Shown here: piece by piece, positions 15,533 to 22,846 of the stretch | Numbering within the stretch: position 1 is the stretch's first letter | How the letters are laid out: the number at the start of each line of letters is the position of its first letter | NCBI RefSeq assembly: GCF_002846415.1 | Contig: NZ_PJMX01000001.1 | Coordinates: 372,001 to 436,000, forward strand | Length of the DNA: 64,000 nt | Source: Streptomyces sp. TLI_146 | Lineage (GTDB): Bacteria > Actinomycetota > Actinomycetes > Streptomycetales > Streptomycetaceae | Reading direction: 5' to 3' | Made by a program: the position numbers and the translations under genes | The notes under the pieces: generated by a model | Database searches by the model: none | What the model was told of the DNA's origin: nothing | What the model saw: the letters and a program-made list of their open reading frames with translations, nothing else

Positions 15533-16411
15533 ATGACGACTACAGCAGTCCGGCGCGGCGCGCGCATCACGCTGCTCGCCTGCACGGCACTCGCGCTCGG
15601 AGCCGGCGGTGTCCTCCCGGCCCAGGCCGCGCCCGCCCGTCCGGCGGCCGCACACGCCACCGCCGACGACGAGGTGAACATCACCCAGGGGCAGCCCGTC
15701 TGGGGGCTCGACCAACGGCTGCGCGACCTCCACCAGCAGAACAAGTCCAAGAGCCGGGGCGACTATGTCCAGAGCCTGGTCAACGGCCTGGGCCCGTCCC
15801 TGAACGGCCATTACAACCTGCTCGTGACGGTCTCCGACGCCCGCTTCACCCACAACCTCACCGGCTTCAGATTCCGGGCCCTGGTACGGAAGTCGAGCGG
15901 CGTCTACTACAACATCTGGGTCTTCGAATCGGGCGACTTCCAGCTCCAGAGCGACGGCGGCTGGTCCAACTGGGGTTTCTACGGGCACGGGAACCGGTCA
16001 GGCGGGAACGTCTCCTTCCAGCGGGTCCCCGGCGGCGAGATCCAGGGCGAGGACGGAAAATGCCTGGACGTCGCCGGCTCCCGGGCCGAGAACGGCCGGG
16101 CCATCCAGACGTACGACTGCAACAACACCAACGCCCAGTGGTGGCGCCGCGAAGGCTCGGCACTGCGCGCCGGTGACCTGGGCAACTGGTGCCTGGACGC
16201 GGCGGGTGCGTCCACGGGTGCACAGGCCCAGCTCTGGGTGTGCAACGGCACGCCGCCTCAGCAGTGGTCCTACGAGTCAGGGCAGTTACGGAACGCCCAG
16301 TGGGGGTACTGCCTGGACGTGCCCAACGGCAATACGTCCAATGGCAGTCGGCTCCAGATGTCCGCGTGCGACGGGTCCGACCGGCAGCGGTTCACGATCC
16401 CCGGAGACTGA
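15533..16411 (+). CDS. Secreted protein: unnamed module plus ricin-type beta-trefoil lectin domain (copy B)
   Basis: 292-aa paralogue of the preceding gene. A signal peptide covers residues 1-33 (ending PAQAAPA). The shared module spans about 70-165 (GDYVQSLVNGLGPSLNGHYN, then YNIWVFESGDFQLQSDGGW, SNWGFYG). Residues 170-292 are the ricin-type trefoil (CNNTNAQWWRREG, CNGTPPQQWSYE, RQRFTIPGD). It lacks the extra amphipathic helix of copy A. The tandem arrangement and shared architecture indicate duplication; the two products may act together, for example as a hetero-oligomeric lectin. That is inference. Confidence 0.85.
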   Translation: MTTTAVRRGARITLLACTALALGAGGVLPAQAAPARPAAAHATADDEVNITQGQPVWGLDQRLRDLHQQNKSKSRGDYVQSLVNGLGPSLNGHYNLLVTVSDARFTHNLTGFRFRALVRKSSGVYYNIWVFESGDFQLQSDGGWSNWGFYGHGNRSGGNVSFQRVPGGEIQGEDGKCLDVAGSRAENGRAIQTYDCNNTNAQWWRREGSALRAGDLGNWCLDAAGASTGAQAQLWVCNGTPPQQWSYESGQLRNAQWGYCLDVPNGNTSNGSRLQMSACDGSDRQRFTIPGD

Positions 16412-16427
16412 TCACCCCGACGCGTAC

Positions 16428-16456
16428 CGGACGCGGGCCGTAGCGGTCCGCGTCCG
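16428..16456 (+). terminator. Hairpin terminator of the lectin operon
   Basis: Two 13-base arms (CGGACGCGGGCCG and CGGTCCGCGTCCG) pair with a single mismatch around the loop TAG, 16 bp after the second lectin stop. Confidence 0.65.
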
Positions 16457-16652
16457 GCACACGTCGGCGGGCGCCGGCGCACAGCGGGCATCGAGAGAAT
16501 CCGCCCGCCCAGCCGTCACCAGCCGCCCGCAACTGCCGCACGGCCGACCCGAACCCCCGCCCCCATAACGCTTACGCGTGAGGGACGTGCGGCACGCCCG
16601 CGACCACGTCACCCCGATGACGGACCCGCTGTACGACAGCGCACGACTCGTC

Positions 16653-16685
16653 GTGACCCGTGACCCGTGACCCGTGACCCGTGAC
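16653..16685. repeat. Short tandem repeat, 7-bp unit
   Basis: GTGACCC is repeated four times exactly (16653-16680) and followed by a fifth partial unit, GTGAC. It lies in the gap between convergent genes. Such a repeat is prone to slippage. Confidence 0.85.
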
Positions 16686-16713
16686 ACCGGACCGTGACTT
16701 TCGCAACATCACC

Positions 16714-17043
16714 TCAGGCGGGAGCCGGTTGGGTCTCGGGGTACGGGCTGAGCATGGTGTCGAAGTAGCCCTCCGGGGTTTCCTCCAGGAACGTCGACAG
16801 GTTTTCCAGGAAGGCGCGTAGCGGGGGCGTCGCGTTGTGCCGGTCCAGGTCTTCCTGGGAGCGCCAGACCTCGTACAGGAAGAAGCGGCCGTCCTCGTGT
16901 TCGTGGAGGTGGTACTGCAGGTTGCCGGGCTCTTGCCGGGTGGGTTCCACGAAGGAGGAGAGGATGCGCCGGACCTCGTCCGCGCGCTCCGGCCTGGGGC
17001 GCAGGAACCCATAGAGGGCGATGGGGCGATCGGTGTTCGTCAT
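16714..17043 (-). CDS. Antibiotic biosynthesis monooxygenase (ABM) domain protein
   Basis: 109-aa ferredoxin-like dimeric alpha-beta protein. The ABM pattern is clear: an initial strand (IALYGFLRPRPERADEVRRI), a central strand (GNLQYHLHEHEDGRFFLYEV) and WRSQEDLDRHNATPPLRAFL before the last helix. Members include quinol monooxygenases such as YgiN, heme-degrading enzymes and dimer-only proteins. I chose the ATG at 17043. A MerR-type promoter ends almost at this codon, so the transcript is probably leaderless. It is divergent from a MerR regulator that likely controls it. The substrate is unknown. Confidence 0.88.
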   Translation of the reverse strand: MTNTDRPIALYGFLRPRPERADEVRRILSSFVEPTRQEPGNLQYHLHEHEDGRFFLYEVWRSQEDLDRHNATPPLRAFLENLSTFLEETPEGYFDTMLSPYPETQPAPA

Positions 17044-17051
17044 GACCCTCA

Positions 17052-17082
17052 CGCTAAGATCTCACATCAATGTGAGGTTCAA
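17052..17082 (-). promoter_or_regulatory. MerR-type promoter/operator between the ABM and MerR genes
   Basis: CTCACAT and ATGTGAG form a perfect inverted repeat (17061-17076, 2-bp centre). On the minus strand it sits between TTGAAC (17082-17077) and TTAGCG (17057-17052) with a 19-bp spacer, the stretched spacing typical of MerR-activated promoters. Transcription would begin at about the ABM start codon. Confidence 0.65.
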
Positions 17083-17102
17083 GGGATTGTGAGGAGCAGC
17101 AC

Positions 17103-17462
17103 ATGAAGATCGGTGAGCTCGCCGCCGCGACGGGCACCTCAGTCCGGCTGCTGCGCTACTACGAGGAGCAGAGCCTCCTGGAGTCCTCCCGCCTCGACAG
17201 CGGCCACCGCCGCTACGACGACAGTGCCCCCGCCGTGGTCCGCCGGATTCGCGCACTGCTGGATGCCGGCCTGCCCACCCGGGTCATCCGCGACCTGCTG
17301 CCGTGCGTTCGCCAGGACGGTACGGTCGCCGATTGCCAGCTGGAGACCCTCCAGGAGCACCTCCAGGGGCTGGATGACAGGATCACCGCACTGTCGGAAA
17401 CCCGCACCTCTCTGGCCGGACTCATCTCCGCCACCCAGGCCCGCGAGCCGGCACTCGCGTAA
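17103..17462 (+). CDS. MerR family transcriptional regulator
   Basis: 119-aa protein. The N-terminal winged helix is canonical: MKIGELAAATGTSVRLLRYY, then EEQSLLESSRLDSGHRRYDD. A dimerising coiled coil follows (ETLQEHLQGLDDRITALSET). It has three cysteines at most and no metal-binding C-terminal loop like that of MerR or CueR, so it is more like the small-molecule or redox group. GAGGAG precedes the ATG. It is divergent from the ABM gene with a MerR-type operator in between, so it probably activates that gene and controls itself. Confidence 0.92.
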   Translation: MKIGELAAATGTSVRLLRYYEEQSLLESSRLDSGHRRYDDSAPAVVRRIRALLDAGLPTRVIRDLLPCVRQDGTVADCQLETLQEHLQGLDDRITALSETRTSLAGLISATQAREPALA

Positions 17463-18110
17463 CACCACCACCGCTGTCGCATGTCCGCGGCGGCGAACTA
17501 CTGGCCGCGGCAAGCAGACCACGGTGGTACGGCGGCTGGACGCCCGCGTACAACCTCTGTCCCACCGTCCCGCCCGAGAGCCTTCAGCCCGTACGAAGGC
17601 TGTCCGCATTTTCCCCTGCACACCGCGGGTCAACTTCCGCGAAGGCCAACTCGTTCGGGAACCACCCCACATCTCAGATGCTTGTACTCACCCCGGCCGC
17701 AGGTGTGGCAGGAACGGGCCTTGAGCTGCTCGGTGTCACCGAGGCCGCCAATGCCCGAGTCGCGCCAGACCCGCTCGCCAAGGGCTTCGCTGAGGCGCTG
17801 TTCGAGGCGGCGGACCGGGCTGCGAGGCGGCCGGTACGGGCATCGGCAGCCGCGAGGCCGACCTTGAGCGAGGCGCGGGTGACCGCAGGGTCGCGGCCGC
17901 CGGCTCGGCGGCCTGGGCGCGGATCTGAGTGAGTACGCGGTGGCGGACCGGCGCCCGGCAAGCCCATGCCGATTCGCCCGCCTGCGGACAGAGCTGCCCG
18001 GCCGATCCGCCTCGTTCCCGCAGCCCGACGCTGACCGCAACGGCCCTCAGGGGCACCGGCGAAGCGACCGCGATCCGTGTTCCGGGTTGCCCGACCTACA
18101 TAATGTCAGT
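17463..18110. other. Gap without a convincing gene
   Basis: 648 bp. Several overlapping frames exist on both strands, but none has a ribosome site and a recognisable product. The minus strand near 17700 contains a CHTCG pair that faintly recalls a zinc ribbon, but no family could be supported. Probably decayed sequence. Confidence 0.4.
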
Positions 18111-18596
18111 ATGACGATTACGGAGGCGGAGATATCGGCCGCCCATCGGGAGCTCGCCCGCGCCCTGGTCGGCCACGACGTCTACCCGGTCGAGTTCGGC
18201 GCGGCTGGCGAAGGCCATCCCTTTGTGCGGGTCGAGGACGGTGTGATCCACCGTTTCCTGATGGACCGCGGGCAGCAGCACGACTTGGGCACGTACACCG
18301 ACCTGGATGAGTTCATGTACGTCGTCGCGGAGGAAGCCACCAGCTCCATCGCCCGGCGGTGGGAGCTGGGCCAGCGTCACAAATGGCCTGAAGGCCGGGA
18401 CTCGCGTATCGGCTGGGTCGCCAAGCAGCTCCAGCTCCTCAGCACCTTGAATCCCGTGTGGGCGCAACGCTTCAGGTTCACCGTCGAGACTCGATTTCCC
18501 GGGTTGTCCCTCGCCGACGTTGACGAGCACCCCGTCAACGAATCGCTGATATCACGCCTCACACCATGGCGGGTAGGGCGTGGACGGCACCGATGA
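18111..18596 (+). CDS. Imm63-like immunity protein
   Basis: 161-aa soluble protein. The layout matches Imm63, a family of predicted polymorphic-toxin immunity proteins. It has an early strand pair with HPFVRVEDGVIHRFLMDRGQ, then TDLDEFMYVVAEEATSSIAR, and a C-terminal helical part with RIGWVAKQLQLLSTLNPVWA and QRF. The conserved order is a tyrosine- or glutamine-containing strand, a TDLDE turn, a long helix and the LNPxWxxR segment. No toxin gene is next to it, so it looks like an orphan that could protect against a neighbour's toxin. The family assignment is from memory of the pattern. Confidence 0.6.
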   Translation: MTITEAEISAAHRELARALVGHDVYPVEFGAAGEGHPFVRVEDGVIHRFLMDRGQQHDLGTYTDLDEFMYVVAEEATSSIARRWELGQRHKWPEGRDSRIGWVAKQLQLLSTLNPVWAQRFRFTVETRFPGLSLADVDEHPVNESLISRLTPWRVGRGRHR

Positions 18597-18695
18597 AACT
18601 CCCGCGATCCGACGACAAGCTGCTGGTCGTAGCCTGAATGGTCACCGGAAGTCCGCCCGCCGAGCGGTGGGAGACGATCTCCGATAGCGCGGGAA

Positions 18696-19019
18696 ATGAC
18701 CTCAACCGACAGGTGTGATGCTGCACCGGTGAACAGTGGCGCGATACCAGAGCAGGCTGCGGCGCTGCGGCTGACCGACCCGTACCAGGCGCTCTCGGCC
18801 CTGGAGGCGGCTGTGCCCGGAATGGCTTCGTTGCGCCGGGCCGAGCCGACACGCTTCGATTGGGCGGCAGTCGAGTCCGGTCTCGGTGCGGCGCTGCCCG
18901 ATGACTTCACACTCCTCGCGGAGCTGTATCCGCCTCTGAGTTTCGGCGACTGCATGGTCTTCCACACGTCGCCGCTCGGCGCGGAGCAGGAGTGGGCCGA
19001 GGCTGCGCTCGCCACCTGA
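18696..19019 (+). CDS. SUKH/SMI1-like protein, possibly truncated
   Basis: 107-aa protein. FDWAAVESGLGAALPDDFTL and LAELYPPLSFGDCMVFHT match the start of the SMI1/KNR4 (SUKH) domain, where W-x-x-V/I-E..LG..LP.D...L...Y is the hallmark. SUKH proteins are mostly immunity proteins of nuclease toxins. A normal SUKH domain has 130-150 residues, and here the frame stops soon after the fourth conserved element, so the C-terminal part is probably lost. The start is uncertain: GTG at 18729 also fits. It lies 100 bp after the Imm63-like gene on the same strand. Confidence 0.6.
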   Translation: MTSTDRCDAAPVNSGAIPEQAAALRLTDPYQALSALEAAVPGMASLRRAEPTRFDWAAVESGLGAALPDDFTLLAELYPPLSFGDCMVFHTSPLGAEQEWAEAALAT

Positions 19020-19053
19020 AAGGATCAGTCCGCCACCCACCGGGCGCCGCTCG

Positions 19054-20112
19054 TCATTCATCCAGCCGGCGCAGGTCCTCCTCGTTCCACTTCCTGGTGT
19101 CGCGCGGCTCGGTGTAGGGCTCCTTCTCCGGTGGCAGGCCGCCCGCGATCGCCCGCTGCCGCACCGTCTCGGCGTCGAACTCCAGCCCGAGCAGGATCGC
19201 CAGGTTGCTGATCCACAGCCAGACGAGGAAGACAATGACCCCGGCCATGGTGCCGTAGGTCTTGTTGTACGAGGCGAAGTTGGCGACGTAGAACGCGAAC
19301 GCGGCCGATGCGACCAGCCAGATGACCAAGGCGAGGAAGCTGCCCGGGGTGATCCACTTGAATCCCTTCACCCTCGCGTTCGGACTCGCCCAGTACAGAA
19401 GCGCGATCATAATCGTGACCAGCACCACCAGGACGGGCCACTTGGCGATCGACCACACCGTCAGCGCGGTGTCGCCGATCCCCAGGGCCTTTCCGGCCTG
19501 GCGGGCCAGCGTGCCGGTGAAGACGACGATCAAGGCGCTGACGACCGCAAGCAGCAGCAGGACGACCGTCAGCCCGACGCGCACGGGAAGGATCTTCCAC
19601 ACCGGGCGGCCTTCCGGCATGTCGTAGACCTGGTTGGCGGCGCGGATGAACGCCGCCACGTATCCGGAGGCCGACCACACCGCCAGGACGATACCGACGA
19701 TCGCCATGATCGACCCGATACCTGCGTTGTCCTGCAACTGCGAGACGGCATCTGTGATGATGTCACGGGCGGAGCCGGGAGCGAACTGCTTGATATTGCT
19801 CAGCAGCCTGTTTGTGGTTGACCTACCGGTGAGGCCGAGCAACGACACCAGCACCAGCAGGGCCGGGAACAGTGACAGCAGACCGTAGTACGTCAGCGCC
19901 GCGGCCCGGTCGGTCAGCTCGTCGTCCTTGAACTCCTTGAGGCTGCCCTTCAGCACCGCCCCCCACGCCCTCTTCGGAAGCTTCGTCGGCGTGTCCGGCG
20001 CACGACGCTCCACCGCGGGCCCGGGACCCACCTCCTCAGGACGCGGGATGTCCCCTTCCGAGGTCTCGCCGCTGCCGTGGTGCTCTTTACGCCCAGGAAG
20101 ATGCAACTTCAT
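19054..20112 (-). CDS. YihY/BrkB family integral membrane protein
   Basis: 352-aa protein with a hydrophilic N-terminus of about 60 residues, six hydrophobic segments and a charged C-terminal tail. Family hallmarks are ELTDRAAALTYYGLLSLFPA (the conserved A-a-l-a-f-y-x-l-l-s-l-f-P motif at the first helix), the loop with IVGIVLAVWSASGYVAAFIR, and the late KTYGTMAGVIVFLVWLWISN followed by LLGLEFDAE. The function of YihY/BrkB is unresolved; the old ribonuclease BN assignment was wrong for E. coli YihY. The ATG at 20112 overlaps the stop of a small upstream frame as ATGA. Confidence 0.93.
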   Translation of the reverse strand: MKLHLPGRKEHHGSGETSEGDIPRPEEVGPGPAVERRAPDTPTKLPKRAWGAVLKGSLKEFKDDELTDRAAALTYYGLLSLFPALLVLVSLLGLTGRSTTNRLLSNIKQFAPGSARDIITDAVSQLQDNAGIGSIMAIVGIVLAVWSASGYVAAFIRAANQVYDMPEGRPVWKILPVRVGLTVVLLLLAVVSALIVVFTGTLARQAGKALGIGDTALTVWSIAKWPVLVVLVTIMIALLYWASPNARVKGFKWITPGSFLALVIWLVASAAFAFYVANFASYNKTYGTMAGVIVFLVWLWISNLAILLGLEFDAETVRQRAIAGGLPPEKEPYTEPRDTRKWNEEDLRRLDE

Positions 20113-20339
20113 ACCCGCCGAGTACCCCCGGTCACCCGCTCAATCAGGATGTTGATGCGGCTGGAGACTCCGCAGTCACTGCTTTCCAGGACGATCTCGT
20201 CGGTGGGGGAACAGGCCCCGGGGAGCCGGGTTTCGCCTGCCAGGAACCCCGCGGGGCAGGTAAAGGTGACCCAGCTCGTGAACTGCCATGCGGCAGCAGC
20301 GTTACGCTGCCTCGCTCGCCTCGCCGGTCCCGATGGCAC
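20109..20339 (-). CDS. Possible small gene coupled to the YihY gene
   Basis: A 76-codon frame whose TGA overlaps the YihY ATG (ATGA). Its second half has coding-like third positions and reads FTSWVTFTCPAGFLAGETRL, then CSPTDEIVLESSDCGVSSRI, with three cysteines. No family was recognised and no good ribosome site was found. The start-stop overlap is suggestive but could be chance. Confidence 0.3.
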   Translation of the reverse strand: MPSGPARRARQRNAAAAWQFTSWVTFTCPAGFLAGETRLPGACSPTDEIVLESSDCGVSSRINILIERVTGGTRRV

Positions 20340-20874
20340 GCCACCAACTGTCGCAGAGCACGGAACAGCGCCTTACGATCGTCCACCGCGACTGACGTCA
20401 GGACCGGGCACGCGAATGCCCTGCCGTTCGCGTGCCGGGGTCTCGCCTCAGCCCCGGAGGAGGTGTCCTTCACCAACTCGCATGCCGAACTCCGCGACCG
20501 CATCGCCGAGACGGTGCGCGCCCCGGCCGCCCGCTACGCGTAGCGCACTCGCCTTCGCGAGCAAGTGGGGTGTACGCCTCCCCTGCGTTGCCGTGTTGTC
20601 CGCGGACAACACGTGTTGTCCACCTGTCTGCACCTGCCGACCTCGACGTTTTTGTGTCGGCTCTGGCGGACAACGCCCCCTCCCGCCACGGTGTCGCGGT
20701 GCCCGTACGGCACAGCGGAGCACAGTACGAGCCGCCGTCAGAACCGCCCGTTGGGTCGACGCCGGCACCGGCCAAAGATCCACAGCCAGCAGGGAATCAC
20801 CAGGCCCTGCCCCCTGCGGATCCCGCCTTTCAACCTCTGCCGATCTCAGAGGCGGAGGAACTCTGGAGGTGAAC
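20340..20874. other. Gap before the second nuclease gene, with nested palindromes
   Basis: No convincing gene. A short frame (20463 GTG to 20543 TAG) reads VSFTNSHAELRDRIAETVRA after an AGGAGG-like site and could be the end of a decayed gene. The palindromes at 20593-20620 are the most structured part. Confidence 0.35.
20593..20620. promoter_or_regulatory. Overlapping palindromes, probable operator
   Basis: GTGTTGTCCGCGGACAACAC (20593-20612) is a perfect 20-bp palindrome. Its right half joins GACAACACGTGTTGTC (20605-20620), a second perfect palindrome. Three alternating GTGTTGTC half-sites result. It lies 255 bp upstream of the NucA/NucB gene on the same strand. The binding protein is unknown. 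Confidence 0.55.
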
Positions 20875-22080
20875 ATGAACAAGCAGACGGAACTGCTCAA
20901 ACGGCGATTAACCAGTGGCTTGCTGTCCCTCGCCCTGGTCACCGCCGCCCTGATCACATCAGCGGGCGCCGTGCAGGCGCAGCCGCCGACCAGCACGAAG
21001 AGCGCGCCCACCTCGACAGCCACCGCCGGCTGCGCCCATTTGCGCGCCGCGCTGAAGACCATGAAGCCGGGCAAGGCCGCCTGTATGGACAAGGTGGCCG
21101 CAGTACCCGACACAGCCGCGGTGAAGCACTGGCAACGCTCGCTCACCGTGGCTCCCGGCGCCGTTCCGTGCCAACTCGGGCAGCTCGCGCTGGACCGTAC
21201 GTCCTCGTGCTACGAGGAGTTCACCACGTACAGGGTGATACAGGTGCCCGGTGGCGAGGTCCTCGGCACGGGGACGATCGGGGTGGCGTCCACGACCGCC
21301 CTCGACACGGAGTCCCGAACCTGGCGGCACAACGTCCGGCTCGGACTGCTGGATGCCACGGGCGTCGTGGCGATCGGCACGACCGCGAACGTAAGTCTCG
21401 ACTGCACGACGGGCACCACCGGTGGCAATCCCCCGTGCACCGCGGTCGGAGGCGGCGTCCAAAGCCTGCCGTATCCGACCACCAACGTGGACTACCCGTT
21501 CAGCGTCACCTCGCCCAACGTGACGTACCCGAGCTGGGATCAGTACACGCACAGCCCGACCCCGATCCTGACAGTGTTCAATCCCGCGGCCACAGAGCAG
21601 GCACCGCCGGGACGTATGAGCCAGGCGGGGCAGGTGCGCTGTGACAGCACGCCGTACGTCAGCAGTCGCGCGGGAGGCTGCGTCTATCCCGCGTACACAC
21701 CGACCTACAGCATCAGCGTCCACGACCCCCTGGTGGACCAGGTGGCCTGGCACATCCTCTGGGCCCAGCAGAACCTCAACAACGCCTGGGGGGTCGAAGG
21801 CGTGGGTCCCGCGCTGCACCGCACGACCAGCAGGGACGTCATCAACGCCAACCGCCGTACCGCGTGCCCTCGCTCGCGCCACCGCCCACCGGGCACGTCG
21901 TGCGACGAGTACCCGTTCGCCTCGAGCTATGAGGGGGCCTCGCGCAACGCCGACTACTCCTGGCACATGGTGCCCAGGGACCAGAACTCCCGGGAAGGCG
22001 GTTCCGACTACCGGCTGAAGTTCTACCGGGACAACCGCGTCCTCGACCATGATGCCTTCTGGGTTCACATCGTCAGGTAG
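20875..22080 (+). CDS. Secreted protein with NucA/NucB-type DNase domain (copy 2)
   Basis: 401-aa exported protein with GGAGGTG seven bases before the ATG. The signal peptide is MNKQTELLKRRLTSGLLSLA and ends near AGAVQAQP. A Cys-containing beta-rich middle region follows. The C-terminus has NANRRTACPRSRHRPPGTSC, then DEYPFASSYEGAS at about residue 344 and the closing segments NREG-like (QNSREGGSDYRLKFYRDNRV) and FWVHIV. This order (NxNRxxAC, CDEYPFAxxxEGA, N-x-x-x-G, F-x-x-x-x-R-V, FWV) is that of the Bacillus NucB family. The nuclease assignment is therefore strong. The acidic protein 14 bp downstream is in the place of an inhibitor or immunity protein. Confidence 0.88.
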   Translation: MNKQTELLKRRLTSGLLSLALVTAALITSAGAVQAQPPTSTKSAPTSTATAGCAHLRAALKTMKPGKAACMDKVAAVPDTAAVKHWQRSLTVAPGAVPCQLGQLALDRTSSCYEEFTTYRVIQVPGGEVLGTGTIGVASTTALDTESRTWRHNVRLGLLDATGVVAIGTTANVSLDCTTGTTGGNPPCTAVGGGVQSLPYPTTNVDYPFSVTSPNVTYPSWDQYTHSPTPILTVFNPAATEQAPPGRMSQAGQVRCDSTPYVSSRAGGCVYPAYTPTYSISVHDPLVDQVAWHILWAQQNLNNAWGVEGVGPALHRTTSRDVINANRRTACPRSRHRPPGTSCDEYPFASSYEGASRNADYSWHMVPRDQNSREGGSDYRLKFYRDNRVLDHDAFWVHIVR

Positions 22081-22094
22081 AGAGGGCACGGCAC

Positions 22095-22631
22095 ATGACG
22101 CAGCCGACCACGCACCGACGGGCCAGGCTCGGTGTCGAGTCCGGGCAGTACTTCCTCTTCAGCCCGGACACCGGCATGCAGGCTCTTCCGGGGCTGCCCG
22201 AGCGAGTCGACAACGGCGTGGCCGTCGTCGCCGACGACGGGGTGTGTCTCCTGTCCGGCATGGACAGCGGTGACATCTGGCTCGGAGTCGAGGTCTGGGA
22301 GGCACCGCCACCCCTCGACCTGGACTCCTGGGACGACGTGGTGGAGACGACCATCACGTCCACCACCGGGGAGTTGACCCCGGCCGAGGTGAACGCGGAG
22401 CCGGACGAGGAACAAGTCGACTGGCCGAACCTCGCCGCGACCGGGCCAGGCACCTACCGCCTGCGGATCAGTGTGCGAGGCCGCGACGCAGGAGCCGACG
22501 CCGACTATCTGGAGGAGGACGAGGAACCGGTCGAGGAACACCGCCTCCAGGCGTGGCCGGCACCGGCAGAGCCCGACGTGATCCACCAGGCCGGCGACAG
22601 GATAGGAGCCTACTGGCGTACCGGAGCCTGA
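22095..22631 (+). CDS. Acidic cytoplasmic protein, candidate nuclease inhibitor (ComJ/Nin-like)
   Basis: 178-aa soluble protein without a signal peptide. It starts 14 bp after the NucA/NucB stop, so the two are co-transcribed. It opens with RLGVESGQYFLFSPD, continues in strands (GVAVVADDGVCLLSG, WLGVEVWEAP) and has a very acidic second half (EPDEEQVDW, DYLEEDEEPVEEH). In Bacillus subtilis, nucA is paired with nin (comJ), which encodes the inhibitor of NucA. The beta-rich shape, acidity and position fit a ComJ/Nin-like role here. Homology to ComJ itself is only suggested, so the inhibitor function is inference from context. Confidence 0.6.
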   Translation: MTQPTTHRRARLGVESGQYFLFSPDTGMQALPGLPERVDNGVAVVADDGVCLLSGMDSGDIWLGVEVWEAPPPLDLDSWDDVVETTITSTTGELTPAEVNAEPDEEQVDWPNLAATGPGTYRLRISVRGRDAGADADYLEEDEEPVEEHRLQAWPAPAEPDVIHQAGDRIGAYWRTGA

Positions 22632-22635
22632 CCGT

Positions 22636-22671
22636 GGCCGTCCGCGGGGCCTGACCCTCGCGGACTCGGCC
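22636..22671 (+). terminator. Hairpin terminator after the nuclease/inhibitor pair
   Basis: GTCCGCG (22640-22646) pairs with CGCGGAC (22659-22665), and the outer GGCCG and CGGCC extend the stem. It lies a few bases after the stop of the acidic protein. Confidence 0.45.
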
Positions 22672-22846
22672 GTCTCGCCAGCCGAGACAAGGACGTGAAT
22701 CCCGTCCGCGACGAACCAGGCGGCTGAGAAGGGTGGCAGGCCGGGCCGACGCGCAGGGCTTGGACCTTCACATACGAGGTGTTCTGCCGGTACGGCGCCG
22801 CGCAGACGACGGTGACCCGGCCGCCGCAAGAGGCGGACGCTGTTGG

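Noticed and set aside
16653-16685. Tandem GTGACCC repeat considered as a CRISPR-like array
   Set aside because: The unit is 7 bp with no spacers; it is a simple tandem repeat.
17678-17932. Plus-strand Ala-rich frame in the 17.5-18.1 kb gap
   Set aside because: No ribosome site, no family resemblance and low-complexity text; treated as non-coding.
20593-20624. TTGTCCACC resembling a DnaA box, considered as a replication origin signal
   Set aside because: Only one near-match with no cluster of boxes and no dnaA/dnaN neighbours; the palindromic symmetry is better explained as an operator.
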